Positions 8,062-16,100 are shown, numbered from the stretch's first letter. The stretch: DNA of 64,000 bases from Anaeromyxobacter soli (GCF_022808855.1 NZ_JAKZLF010000017.1:33145-97144); one strand, 5' to 3'. Numbers and translations: made by a program. Notes: generated from the letters alone by a model not told the origin.

Positions 8062-10202
8062 TGGCCCCCCGGCGCGACGCGGCGCGGGTGCTCCTGCGCA
8101 TCGCCTTCCGGAACCTCCTCGCGAGCCCGGTGCGCACCGGGATCCTGGGCGCGATCGTGCTCGTCGGCGCGCTCATCGTGGTGGTGGGCTCGTCGGTGCT
8201 CGACTCGATCGACCGCGGGATGCGCACCTCCATCCAGGGGAGCCTGGGCGGCCACCTGCAGGTGTACGACGCGCGCTCGGAGGGCGCGCTCGAGCTGTAC
8301 GGCGGGCTGCGCGGCGAGTCGCTGCTCGAGCCCATCGAGGACTTCTCGCGGGTGAAGGCGGTGCTCGGCCAGGTGCCGAACGTGAAGCAGGTCGTGCCCA
8401 TGGGCATCGACCAGGCGTTGGTCGCGACCGGCAACGCGTTCGACCTCGCCCTCGAGCGGCTGCGGGGCGACGTGCGGCGGCTGGAGGGGGGCGAGGACGG
8501 GCCGGAGCTCCGTCGCGACTACGCCGCCCACGCGGCGCACGTGCGCCGCATGGTCCAGCTCCTGCGCGACGAGATCGCGCAGGCGCGCGAGATCTCGGAT
8601 CCGGAGGGGCGCGAGGCGGCCGAGCGGAAGAGCGAGTGGGAGGCGCTGCAGCGCGCCGCCACCGACGCGTTCTGGCGCGACCTCGACCGCGATCGCTACG
8701 GCAGCCTGGAGTTCCTCGAGAACCGCGTGGCGCCGCTCGCGATGGACACCGCGTTCACGTTCCTGCGCTACGTGGGGACCGACGTGGACGCGTTCTTCCG
8801 CGCCTTCCCGCTCGCGGAGGTGGTGAAGGGGGAGCGGATCCCCACCGGCCAGCGCGGCGTGCTCGTCGGCAAGCAGTACGCCGAGGAGTGGCTGAAGCTC
8901 AAGAACGCGCGGCGGCTCGACCAGATCAAGGACGCGCGCGACCTGCGCGGGCGGCGGATCGCCGGCGACGAGGAGCTGCAGCGCTGGGTGCGCGAGAACC
9001 GGAGCGGCATCCGGGAGATCCTGCTGCAGCTCGATCCCCTCCGCGCGGACGCGCTCGCGCAGGAGCTCCGCCCGGCGCTCGGCGCGCCCGCGGCCGAGCC
9101 GCTCGACGCGCTCCTCGGGCGGCTGTTCGCGGCCACCGACGAGAGCTTCGACCGGCAGTACCGGATCTTCTACGACGTCGTGGCGCCGAAGCTGCGCCTC
9201 TACCAGATCGACGTCGGCGACACGATCACCATCAAGGCGCCCTCGAAGAGCGGCTACTTCAGCTCGGTGAACGTGAAGGTCTACGGGTTCCTGCAGTTCA
9301 AGGGGATCGAGCGCTCGGGCATCGCCGGCATGATGAGCGTCCTCGACCTCATGAGCTTCCGCGACCTGTACGGCTACCTCACCGCCGAGAAGGCGGCGGA
9401 GATCCGGGCGCTGCAGAAGTCGATGGGGACGCGCGAGATCGACCGCGAGCGGGCGGAGGCGGAGCTGTTCGGCGCCGCCGACGGCGGGCTCGTCGGCGAG
9501 GCGCACGTCGCCGAGATCGACGAGGGCGCGCTCGTGAAGCGGCGCGAGGAGGAGCGGGCGAGCGCGGCGAACCTCGCGGCGCACGTGTACTCGCAGGAGG
9601 AGCTCGAGCACGGGGTGGCGCTCAACGCGGCGCTGATCCTCGACGACCCGCGCCTGCTCCGCCGCACCGAGAAGGACGTGCGCAAGGCGATCGCGGACGC
9701 CGGGCTGGGGCTCAAGGTCGTGGACTGGCAGGAGGCGGCCGGCCTCGTGGGGCAGTTCGTGACGCTCCTGCGGGTCGTGCTCTTCACCGCGGTCGTCATC
9801 TTCTTCGCCATCGCGCTCGTCATCATCAACAACGCGATGGTCATGGCGACGCTGCAGCGGGTGAAGGAGATCGGGACGATGCGGGCGATCGGGACGCAGC
9901 GCCGCTTCGTCGTGACGATGCTCCTCGTGGAGATCGCGACGGTCGGGCTCGTCTTCGGGCTCGCCGGCGCGGCGCTGGGCGGCGCGGTGGTGTGGGGCAT
10001 CCGCGCGGCGGGCGGGATCCCCGCGGTGACCGACCTCCTCTACTTCGTCTTCTCGGGGCCCGCGCTGTTCCCGCGCCTCGGGGCGCTCGCGGTCGGGGGC
10101 TCGCTCGCGGTGGTGCTCCTCGTGGCGATCCTCTCCGCGCTCTACCCGGCGCTCATCGCGATGCGCGTCACGCCCGTCGAGGCGATGGCCACGGAGGACT
10201 AG
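8061..10202 (+). CDS. FtsX/MacB-family ABC permease with enlarged periplasmic domain
   Basis: A 713-residue inner-membrane subunit. The first membrane helix is at about 27-50 (TGILGAIVLVGALIVVVGSS). A very long periplasmic part (about 55-565) follows, and then three helices: VVLFTAVVIFFAIALVIINN, VEIATVGLVFGLAGAALGGA and GGSLAVVLLVAILSALYP. The cytoplasmic coupling loop between the last helices carries MATLQRVKEIGTMRAIGTQR, the FtsX signature. The periplasmic part is about 300 residues longer than in LolC/E or MacB and includes charged helical stretches (residues 130-220 and 280-345) likely to form coiled coils. Start overlaps the ATPase stop. This is a transporter of the extracting type, not a channel; cargo unknown. 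Confidence 0.9.
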   Translation: MAPRRDAARVLLRIAFRNLLASPVRTGILGAIVLVGALIVVVGSSVLDSIDRGMRTSIQGSLGGHLQVYDARSEGALELYGGLRGESLLEPIEDFSRVKAVLGQVPNVKQVVPMGIDQALVATGNAFDLALERLRGDVRRLEGGEDGPELRRDYAAHAAHVRRMVQLLRDEIAQAREISDPEGREAAERKSEWEALQRAATDAFWRDLDRDRYGSLEFLENRVAPLAMDTAFTFLRYVGTDVDAFFRAFPLAEVVKGERIPTGQRGVLVGKQYAEEWLKLKNARRLDQIKDARDLRGRRIAGDEELQRWVRENRSGIREILLQLDPLRADALAQELRPALGAPAAEPLDALLGRLFAATDESFDRQYRIFYDVVAPKLRLYQIDVGDTITIKAPSKSGYFSSVNVKVYGFLQFKGIERSGIAGMMSVLDLMSFRDLYGYLTAEKAAEIRALQKSMGTREIDRERAEAELFGAADGGLVGEAHVAEIDEGALVKRREEERASAANLAAHVYSQEELEHGVALNAALILDDPRLLRRTEKDVRKAIADAGLGLKVVDWQEAAGLVGQFVTLLRVVLFTAVVIFFAIALVIINNAMVMATLQRVKEIGTMRAIGTQRRFVVTMLLVEIATVGLVFGLAGAALGGAVVWGIRAAGGIPAVTDLLYFVFSGPALFPRLGALAVGGSLAVVLLVAILSALYPALIAMRVTPVEAMATED

Positions 10203-10203
10203 C

Positions 10204-11511
10204 GTGCTCGGCGTCGACCTCATGATCGCGGGCCGGAACCTCGCCCGCCACACCCGGCGGAACCTGTTCCTCGGCGGCGCGCTCGCGGCCGTCACGGCGC
10301 TGCTCGTCCTCCTCGGCGCGCTCACCGCCGGCATGGAGTCGGCGATGATGCAGTCCGCCACGACCCTCATGACCGGCCACGTGAACGTGGGCGGGTTCTT
10401 CAAGATCACGAGCGGCAGCGCGGCGCCGCTCGTGTCGCAGTACCCGCGCGTCCTCGAGGCGGTGCGCGCGAAGGTGCCGGAGCTGGACTACGCCACCGTG
10501 CGCGGCCGCGGCTGGGCGAAGGCGGTCTCGGAGCACGTCTCCATGGACCTCGTGCTCGCCGGCGTGGACGTCGCGCACGAGCCGACGTTCCGCAAGGTGC
10601 TGCACGTCGTGGACGGGGACCTCGAGGCGCTCGCGCAGCCGGGGACGGTGCTCCTCTTCGAGGGCCAGGCCGAGCGGCTCAAGTTGAAGGTGAACGACGT
10701 CCTGACGCTCTCGGCGCCCACGGCGCGCGGGGTGAACAACACCGCCGACGTGCGCGTCGCCGCGATCGCGCGGAACGTGGGGCTCCTCTCCGCGTTCTCG
10801 GCGTTCATCCAGGCCGACACCCTCCGCGAGCTGTACGGGCTCTCGCCCGCGACGACCGGCGCGATCCACCTGTACCTGCGCGATCCCAGGGACGCGGCGC
10901 GCGTCGCCGCGCGGCTCAGGACGGCGCTCGCCGAGGCGGGCTACCGCGTGATGGAGCCGGAGGCGCAGCCCTACTGGATGAAGCTCATGCAGACGGTGCC
11001 GAGCGAGGACTGGACCGGCCAGAAGCTCGACGTCACCACCGCGGACGACGAGATGGGCCAGTTCAAGCAGTTCATCCTGGCGCTGCGCGTCGTCACCGGG
11101 CTCCTCGTCGTGATCCTCATGGTGGTGGTCGTGATCGGCATCCTCAACACGCTCGCCATCGCCATCCGCGAGCGGACCCGCGAGATCGGGGCGCTCCGCG
11201 CCATCGGCATGCAGCGGCGGAAGGTGCTCTGGCTCTTCGTCCTCGAGACCGCGCTCCTCGGCCTGCTCGGCACGGCCGCCGGCGTCGCGGTCGCCCTCGC
11301 CGTCGCGGGCGCCGTGAACGCCGCCGGCATCGCGCTCCCCGAGGCGGTGCAGGTGTTCCTCGCGCAGGAGCGGCTCCGCTTCCTGCTCGATCCGGGCGCC
11401 ATCGCGGCGGACGCCCTCGTCCTCGCCGCGATCGCCGTCGCCGCCTCCGTGTTCCCTGCGCGCCGCGCCGCGCGCCTGAAGCCCGTCACCGCCATGCACC
11501 ACGTCGGGTGA
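10204..11511 (+). CDS. FtsX/MacB-family ABC permease (LolC/E-like)
   Basis: A 435-residue partner permease with the standard layout: first helix at about 22-45 (NLFLGGALAAVTALLVLLGA), a periplasmic domain to about 290, then three helices. The FtsX motif NTLAIAIRERTREIGALRAI follows the second helix (VVTGLLVVILMVVVVIGIL), and the protein ends with VFPARRAARLKPVTAMHHV, the usual ending of LolC/E and MacB permeases. The length matches LolC/LolE. GTG start one base after the stop of the first permease. Together the two unequal permeases and the ATPase form a LolCDE-like heterodimeric transporter. Confidence 0.92.
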   Translation: MLGVDLMIAGRNLARHTRRNLFLGGALAAVTALLVLLGALTAGMESAMMQSATTLMTGHVNVGGFFKITSGSAAPLVSQYPRVLEAVRAKVPELDYATVRGRGWAKAVSEHVSMDLVLAGVDVAHEPTFRKVLHVVDGDLEALAQPGTVLLFEGQAERLKLKVNDVLTLSAPTARGVNNTADVRVAAIARNVGLLSAFSAFIQADTLRELYGLSPATTGAIHLYLRDPRDAARVAARLRTALAEAGYRVMEPEAQPYWMKLMQTVPSEDWTGQKLDVTTADDEMGQFKQFILALRVVTGLLVVILMVVVVIGILNTLAIAIRERTREIGALRAIGMQRRKVLWLFVLETALLGLLGTAAGVAVALAVAGAVNAAGIALPEAVQVFLAQERLRFLLDPGAIAADALVLAAIAVAASVFPARRAARLKPVTAMHHVG

Positions 11512-11519
11512 GCCCTCCC

Positions 11520-12293
11520 ATGCACCGTGCCCTCGCGTTCCTGGCGCTCGCCGCCGCCCTCGCCGCCGGCCCCGCCGCGGCGCTCACCCCGCAGGAGCTC
11601 GCCAAGGTCGTCGCGACCATCGACGAGCGGCAGCGCAACTCCGGCGACTGGAAGGCCCTCTGCTACATGGAGGCCAAGGAGAAGGGGAAGACCGACGTCG
11701 TCTACGAGCTCGTCGTCTACCGGCGCGACGAGGACGACAAGCAGATGTTCCTCTTCACGAAGCCGCGGGCGGAGGCGGGGAAGGGCTACCTCCGCATCGA
11801 CAAGAACCTCTGGCTCTACGACCCCGCGGTGGGGCGCTGGGAGCGGCGCACCGAGCGCGAGCGGATCGGCGGCACCGACACGCGCCGCGGCGACCTCGAC
11901 GAGTCGCGGCTCGTCGAGGAGTACGACGCGAAGTTCGAGGCGGACGAGAAGCTCGGCGTGTACGGCGTCCACCGGATCCTGCTCGTCGCGAAGCCCGGGG
12001 TGGACGTGGCCTTCCCCCAGGTGCGGCTGTGGGTGGACCAGGCGACCCTCAACGTGCTGAAACGCCAGGAGCTCGCGCTCTCCGGCCGGCTGATGCGCAC
12101 GGCCTACTACCCGCGCTGGAAGAAGGTGTTCTCGCCGTCGAAGGGCGCGGACGTCTGGTACCCCGAGGAGATGCGGCTCTTCGACGAGATCGAGAAGGGC
12201 AACTCGACGCTCATCCTCATCAAGGAGATCGACCTCCGCCCGCTCGCCGCGAACCTGTTCACGAAGGCGTGGCTGGAGTCGAAGAGCCGGTGA
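11520..12293 (+). CDS. LolA-like periplasmic outer-membrane lipoprotein-sorting protein
   Basis: A 257-residue secreted protein. The ATG at 11520 gives a clean signal peptide (MHRALAFLALAAALAAGPAAA); a GTG at 11508 overlapping the upstream stop is an alternative. The mature part has the LolA_like pattern of the outer-membrane lipoprotein-sorting family: YRRDEDDKQMFLFTKPRAEA, GYLRIDKNLWLYDPAVGRWE, then GGTDTRRGDLDESRLVEEYD. Such proteins form an open beta-half-barrel that shields an acyl chain in the periplasm. Its position between an ABC extractor and an outer-membrane barrel supports a carrier role. Whether the cargo is a lipoprotein or another lipid is unknown. Confidence 0.85.
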   Translation: MHRALAFLALAAALAAGPAAALTPQELAKVVATIDERQRNSGDWKALCYMEAKEKGKTDVVYELVVYRRDEDDKQMFLFTKPRAEAGKGYLRIDKNLWLYDPAVGRWERRTERERIGGTDTRRGDLDESRLVEEYDAKFEADEKLGVYGVHRILLVAKPGVDVAFPQVRLWVDQATLNVLKRQELALSGRLMRTAYYPRWKKVFSPSKGADVWYPEEMRLFDEIEKGNSTLILIKEIDLRPLAANLFTKAWLESKSR

Positions 12294-12402
12294 GGGCCGC
12301 CACCCGACCGCCGGCCGCCGGCGGCGGGGGCGGGGGCGGGGGCGGGCTGGCGCGGTCGAGACGAACCCGCGTCGCCGGCGTCGCGATGGAATGGAGAGGC
12401 CG

Positions 12403-13989
12403 ATGAGGATCGCAGCTGCGCTCGTCGCGCTCGCCGCCGCCACCGCGGCGCTCGGGCAGGATCGACCCACGGAGGACGAGCTCTTCGGGAAGCCGCCCGC
12501 GGAGTCGCCGCCGGCGGCCGCGCAGCAGGAGCCGAAGGAGCCCGCGCCGCGCCCCGGGGAGCCCGCCGCGCCCGCGCGGCCCGAGGAGGCCGAGCTGTTC
12601 GGCGGGACCGGCTCCCCGAACGCGGCGCCGCCGCCGGCGGGCCGGCTCGTGGACCGCGCCGAGGCGGAGACGCTGCGCATCGGCGGCCAGCTCTACCTGC
12701 GCGCGCAGGCGCTCTGGCAGGAGGACGTTCCGCCCGCGGACTGGGCGCTCTCCTCGCCGAACCTGCTCGACCTGTGGCTCGACGCGCGGCCGAACGACCG
12801 GGTCCGGGCGTTCGTGCTCGGGCGCATGCGCTACGATCCGACGGCGCCCGTGACCTCCGGGGCGCCCTCCCTCTCCGCGGCGGAGCAGGGGATCCTCGGC
12901 TACGGCACCTCCACGGGCGGGATCGCCGCGGGCGTGCGCGGCCCGCGCGCGGTCCTCGATCAGCTGTGGGTGAACTTCGACGTCGCCCGGCGCGTCTTCG
13001 TGACGGCCGGCCGGCAGCACGTGAAGTGGGGCGTCGGGAAGTTCTGGAACCCGACCGACTACCTCCACCCGGTCCGCCGCGATCCCCTCGCCGTGTTCGA
13101 CGAGCGGACCGGCACGACGATGGTGAAGGTCCACGTCCCCTGGGAGCGGCGCGGCTGGAACGCCTACGGCGTGGCGCTGCTCGACGACGCCGCGGGGGTG
13201 GACACGCCCACGAACAGGCTCGGCCGGGTGGGGGTGGGCGGCCGCACGGAGGTGGTGCTCGGCACCGTCGAGCTCGGCGCGGACGCGCTCACGCAGGACG
13301 GGCACCGGCCGCGCTTCGGGATCGACGCCTCCGCCGGCGTGTGGGACCTCGACGTCTACGCCGAGGCGGCGCTCCGCACGAGCCGCGACGCGCCCCGCTG
13401 GCGCGAGGTGAGCCCCGGCGCGCCGCTCGTCACCCGCTTCGGGCGCGTCGATCCGCAGGGCTTCACGCCCGCCGCGGTCGTCGGCGGGAGCTGGTCCGCG
13501 AAGTACAGCGACGAGGACACGGTCACGCTCGGCGCGGAGTACTCCTTCGACGACGCCGGCTACGACTCGAAGGACGTCTACCCGTTCCTGCTCGCCGGGG
13601 CGCCCGAGCTCACCGGCGATCCCTCCGCCCCGCTCCGCCAGCGCGACCCCACCGCGTTCCGCCCCTTCTACCTGGGCCGCCACTACGCGGGCGCGTTCGT
13701 GCTGCTGCCCTCGCCCGGCACCTGGAACGACACGACCTTCACGGTCTCCGTCCTGGGGAACCTGTCCGACCGGAGCTTCGTCGCCCGGCTCGACCACGCG
13801 CTGCTCGCGCTCACCTACCTGCGCGTCGAGTCCTTCGTCGCCGCGTCCTTCGGGGCGCGCGGGGGTGAGTTCCGGCTCGGCGTGGACGTGCCGCTCTCCG
13901 ACGTGGCGCCGGGCCTTCCGCCGGACGTCACCATCTCGGTCCCGCCGCCCGTCGTCCAGCTCGGCGTCGCGCTGCGCGTGAGCCTCTGA
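12403..13989 (+). CDS. Outer-membrane beta-barrel protein of unknown family, last gene of the ABC/LolA-like operon
   Basis: A 528-residue protein; ATG 12403 follows GGAGAGG. Signal peptide MRIAAALVALAAATAALG is followed by a disordered acidic/proline-rich stretch (to about 80). That stretch contains two copies of an ELFG motif (DELFGKPP and AELFGGTG). From about 85 to the end there are alternating hydrophobic/polar strands ending in aromatics, for example GGQLYLRAQALWQ, RVFVTAGRQHVKWGVGKFWN and VVQLGVALRVSL at the C-terminus, the usual closing strand of a barrel. GRQHVKWGVGKFWNPTDYLH resembles the DUF1302/porin-like barrel proteins linked to lipid exporters, but the match is from memory. It would receive cargo from the LolA-like carrier. 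Confidence 0.75.
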   Translation: MRIAAALVALAAATAALGQDRPTEDELFGKPPAESPPAAAQQEPKEPAPRPGEPAAPARPEEAELFGGTGSPNAAPPPAGRLVDRAEAETLRIGGQLYLRAQALWQEDVPPADWALSSPNLLDLWLDARPNDRVRAFVLGRMRYDPTAPVTSGAPSLSAAEQGILGYGTSTGGIAAGVRGPRAVLDQLWVNFDVARRVFVTAGRQHVKWGVGKFWNPTDYLHPVRRDPLAVFDERTGTTMVKVHVPWERRGWNAYGVALLDDAAGVDTPTNRLGRVGVGGRTEVVLGTVELGADALTQDGHRPRFGIDASAGVWDLDVYAEAALRTSRDAPRWREVSPGAPLVTRFGRVDPQGFTPAAVVGGSWSAKYSDEDTVTLGAEYSFDDAGYDSKDVYPFLLAGAPELTGDPSAPLRQRDPTAFRPFYLGRHYAGAFVLLPSPGTWNDTTFTVSVLGNLSDRSFVARLDHALLALTYLRVESFVAASFGARGGEFRLGVDVPLSDVAPGLPPDVTISVPPPVVQLGVALRVSL

Positions 13990-13997
13990 CGCCGTGA

Positions 13998-14013
13998 CGG
14001 GGCCGCAGCCCCG
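13998..14013. terminator. Short GC-rich hairpin between convergent genes
   Basis: CGGGGC and GCCCCG pair around a CGCA loop in the 39-base gap between the stop of the barrel gene (plus strand) and the stop of the flavoprotein gene (minus strand). There is no T-run on either side, so it is at best a weak bidirectional terminator or a 3'-end stabiliser. Confidence 0.35.
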
Positions 14014-14028
14014 CGCGGCGCGCCGGGC

Positions 14029-15189
14029 TCACACGAGGCGCGGCACGCGCCCGCGCTTCTGCGCCTTGAAGTACGCGGCCCAGCGCTTCTTCGCCCAGTG
14101 GCCCACGACCGGCAGCGGCACGAGCCGCTCCTTCGCGTCGTCGCGGTAGACGAACGCGCCGCCGTCGCCCGTGTCCATGAGGCACACGATCGCCATGTGC
14201 GCGAGGTACGAGGCGCGCGCCGGCCGTCCGCCGTCCACCGCCGCAGCGTTCGCGGCGGCGGTGCGCGCCATGACCTCGGCGAGGTGGCCCTGCTTGGCCC
14301 GCCACGCGGGCCCTTCGAGCGCCGCGACGTCTCCCACGGCCCAGACGCCGGGCAGCCCGGGCACGGCGCAGCCCGCGTCGACGGTGACGAAGCCCGCCTC
14401 GTTGCGCGGCAGGGCGGAGGCCTTCGCGACGGGGTGCCCGTCTCCGGCGGGGATGAAGGCGACGAGGTCGGCGTCGATGCGCGCCCCGTCCTCGAGCGAC
14501 ACGCCCTCGGCCGTGAACGCCGCGATCTTCTTCCCGTAGCGGCTCTCGATGCCGCGCCTCGCGAACATGCGCGCCACGGCCTCGACCGCCCGCGCGCCCA
14601 TCCGCTCCCCGGGCCGCGGCATCGGCGCGAAGAACGTGAGCGCGAAGCGGTCGCGGAGGCCGCGCCGGCGGAGCAGCGTGTCCACGTTGAAGATCATCTC
14701 GAAGGCCGGGCCGCCGCGGACCGCCGAGCCGTCCTTGGGGTTCCCGCCGAAGCCGATGGCGATGCGGCCGGCGCCGCGCGCGACGAGCGCCTGCAGCGCG
14801 TCCTTGAACCGGCGCGTGCCCTCCGGATCCCCGCCGAGCGTCTGCGTGTGCTCGATGCCGGGAGGACGCAGCCGGGAGGCCCCGAGCGCGAGCACGAGGT
14901 GGTCGGCGGTGTACGTCTGCGTCCCGACCGTCGCGCGCTTCGCCGCGCCGTCGACGGCGTCCACGCGTCCGACGACGAGCCGGAACCCGCGCTCGCGGGC
15001 GACGGTCTCGAGGTCGAGACACGCGTCCTCGAACCGTGATTCGCCGGTGGGGATCCAGATCGACGTGGGGTAGATGAAGAGGTACGGACGCTCCGTCACG
15101 AGCGTGACGTCGTAGCCGCGGCGCCGGAACTGGATGGCGCTCTCCAGGCCGGCGAAGCCGCCGCCCAGCACGAGGACGCTCCTGGACAT
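14029..15189 (-). CDS. FAD-dependent pyridine nucleotide-disulfide-type oxidoreductase (SQR/NDH-2-like)
   Basis: A 386-residue flavoprotein; ATG 15189 preceded by AAGGAG. The N-terminal FAD site VLGGGFAGLESAIQFRRRGY is a standard Rossmann GxGxxG-type fold. DHLVLALGASR, a second dinucleotide region about 155-240, and GVWAVGDVAAL (FAD-binding end) follow the sulfide:quinone oxidoreductase/NDH-2 order. The segment FNVDTLLRRRGLRDRFALTF is characteristic of the SQR branch. However, where SQRs have a catalytic cysteine before PxE this protein reads AVRGGPAFE, so canonical sulfide oxidation is unlikely. The C-terminus is basic and could dock on the membrane. The electron acceptor is probably quinone; the substrate is unknown. 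It is divergent from the DUF302 gene. Confidence 0.82.
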   Translation of the reverse strand: MSRSVLVLGGGFAGLESAIQFRRRGYDVTLVTERPYLFIYPTSIWIPTGESRFEDACLDLETVARERGFRLVVGRVDAVDGAAKRATVGTQTYTADHLVLALGASRLRPPGIEHTQTLGGDPEGTRRFKDALQALVARGAGRIAIGFGGNPKDGSAVRGGPAFEMIFNVDTLLRRRGLRDRFALTFFAPMPRPGERMGARAVEAVARMFARRGIESRYGKKIAAFTAEGVSLEDGARIDADLVAFIPAGDGHPVAKASALPRNEAGFVTVDAGCAVPGLPGVWAVGDVAALEGPAWRAKQGHLAEVMARTAAANAAAVDGGRPARASYLAHMAIVCLMDTGDGGAFVYRDDAKERLVPLPVVGHWAKKRWAAYFKAQKRGRVPRLV

Positions 15190-15315
15190 CGCGAGGACTC
15201 CTTCCGGGGGCGGCGACGCGCCGCTGACGCGTGGGAGCCACGGGGCGCAAGTTCGTTTCGGCGAGGAACCGTTCCGAGCGCGGGTGGCTCGGACCACGCC
15301 TGAACGGGAGGGGCC

Positions 15316-15705
15316 ATGGCGAGCATCGGAATGGAGAAGGTGAGCAGCTGGGGGTTCGATCAGGCGCTCGAGCGCGTCCCCGAGCTGCTGAAGGGCGAGG
15401 GATTCGGGGTGCTGACGCAGATCGACGTCCAGGCGACGCTGAAGGAGAAGCTGGGCGTCGACTGGCGCAGGTACCGCATCCTGGGCGCCTGCAACCCGTC
15501 GCTGGCGCACCGGGCGCTCTCGGCGGTCCCCGAGGTCGGGGTCCTGCTGCCGTGCAACGTGGCGGTCTACGAGCGCGACGACGGCAAGGTCGTGGTGCGC
15601 GCGGTCGATCCCATGCAGACCATCGCCGCGGCGGAGCCCGCGCTGGGCGAGATCGCGGGCGAGGTCCGGGCGCGTCTCGAGCGGGTGCTCGAGAAGATCG
15701 GATAG
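15316..15705 (+). CDS. DUF302-domain protein
   Basis: A 129-residue cytosolic-looking protein that is nearly all DUF302: LKGEGFGVLTQIDVQATLKE, then the YRILGACNPSLAHRALSA motif and VGVLLPCNVAVYERDDGKVV. This small domain is widespread and of unknown biochemical function, often found beside sulfur- or redox-related genes. The cysteines in GACNP and LPCN are conserved in the family. GGGAGGGGCC lies just upstream of the ATG. It is divergent from the SQR-like gene and is followed after 7 bases by the 29-residue membrane peptide, probably in one transcript. Confidence 0.92.
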   Translation: MASIGMEKVSSWGFDQALERVPELLKGEGFGVLTQIDVQATLKEKLGVDWRRYRILGACNPSLAHRALSAVPEVGVLLPCNVAVYERDDGKVVVRAVDPMQTIAAAEPALGEIAGEVRARLERVLEKIG

Positions 15706-15712
15706 GCGTGAA

Positions 15713-15802
15713 GTGAACGATCTCCTGCTGTTCGTCCTGTTCTTCGCCGGCTGGATCCTCCTGCAGCGGGTGCTGTTCCCGCGGCTCGGCGTACCCACTT
15801 GA
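15713..15802 (+). CDS. 29-residue membrane peptide ending in GVPT before UGA
   Basis: A very small open frame starting with GTG at 15713: one hydrophobic helix (LLLFVLFFAGWILLQRVLF) followed by PRLGVPT and TGA. The hydrophobic character, GC3-rich codons and immediate position after the DUF302 gene favour a real peptide. The GTG lies 7 bases after the DUF302 stop. Beyond the TGA the frame stays open for another 20 codons to TAG (15863-15865), and a GC hairpin begins 13 bases after the TGA; see the finding on possible recoding. It could equally be just a short membrane peptide. Confidence 0.5.
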   Translation: MNDLLLFVLFFAGWILLQRVLFPRLGVPT

Positions 15803-15864
15803 GGAATGCCCCCTCGCCCCCGTGACGGGGCGAACGAGAACGGCAACGACGCCGACGGCTGCTA

Positions 15865-16015
15865 GAAGCCTGCGGCTTCACCGTGGGTGAGCGAGAGCGG
15901 TTCGTTCGGCCCCAAGGGCCCATCCGCCGCGGGAGGGCCCCGCGCGAAGCGCGGGAGGGGCGAAGCCCCTCCGGCGGGGAACCTGCGCGCACCCGCGAAC
16001 GCGGGCGCGCAGGTT
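15865..16015. repeat. Array of strong hairpins in a non-coding stretch
   Basis: The 298 bases between the small peptide gene and the malic enzyme stop are non-coding and packed with perfect inverted repeats. GAAGCC-TGC-GGCTTC is at 15865-15879. CCCGCGC-GAA-GCGCGGG is at 15939-15955. GGAGGGGC-GAA-GCCCCTCC is at 15954-15972. A compound stem has AACCTGCGCG (15980-15989) paired with CGCGCAGGTT (16006-16015), enclosing CCCGCG-AA-CGCGGG. Two share a GAA loop. This looks like a palindromic repeat (REP/BIME-like) cluster between convergent genes. No T-runs are present. Confidence 0.7.
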
Positions 16016-16041
16016 CACGGGCCCCGCCGAGCGGGGGTGGG

Positions 16042-16090
16042 GCCCCGCCGACGGCGGTCAGCCGTCGGCGGGGCGGGGACGCAGTCCCCG
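16042..16090 (-). terminator. Two-hairpin 3'-end module downstream of the malic enzyme (copy 1 of a repeat)
   Basis: Reading in the gene direction, the malic enzyme stop is followed after 10 bases by a 7-bp stem CGGGGAC-TGC-GTCCCCG (16090-16074). Abutting it, sharing one base, is a 14-bp perfect stem GCCCCGCCGACGGC with loop TGACC (16074-16042). The same order, loops and stems occur after the last gene of the window (63956-64000). It probably ends transcription or protects the mRNA 3' end; no U-tract follows. Confidence 0.6.
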
Positions 16091-16100
16091 TTAGATCAGC

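Noticed and set aside
7383..10409. A 1008-residue minus-strand frame opposite the ABC operon
   Set aside because: Full of Arg-rich low-complexity sequence and anti-sense to well-supported ABC subunits; no motif or ribosome-binding site.
13998..14013. A strong intrinsic terminator between the barrel gene and the flavoprotein gene
   Set aside because: The stem is short and has no T-run; kept only as a weak hairpin.
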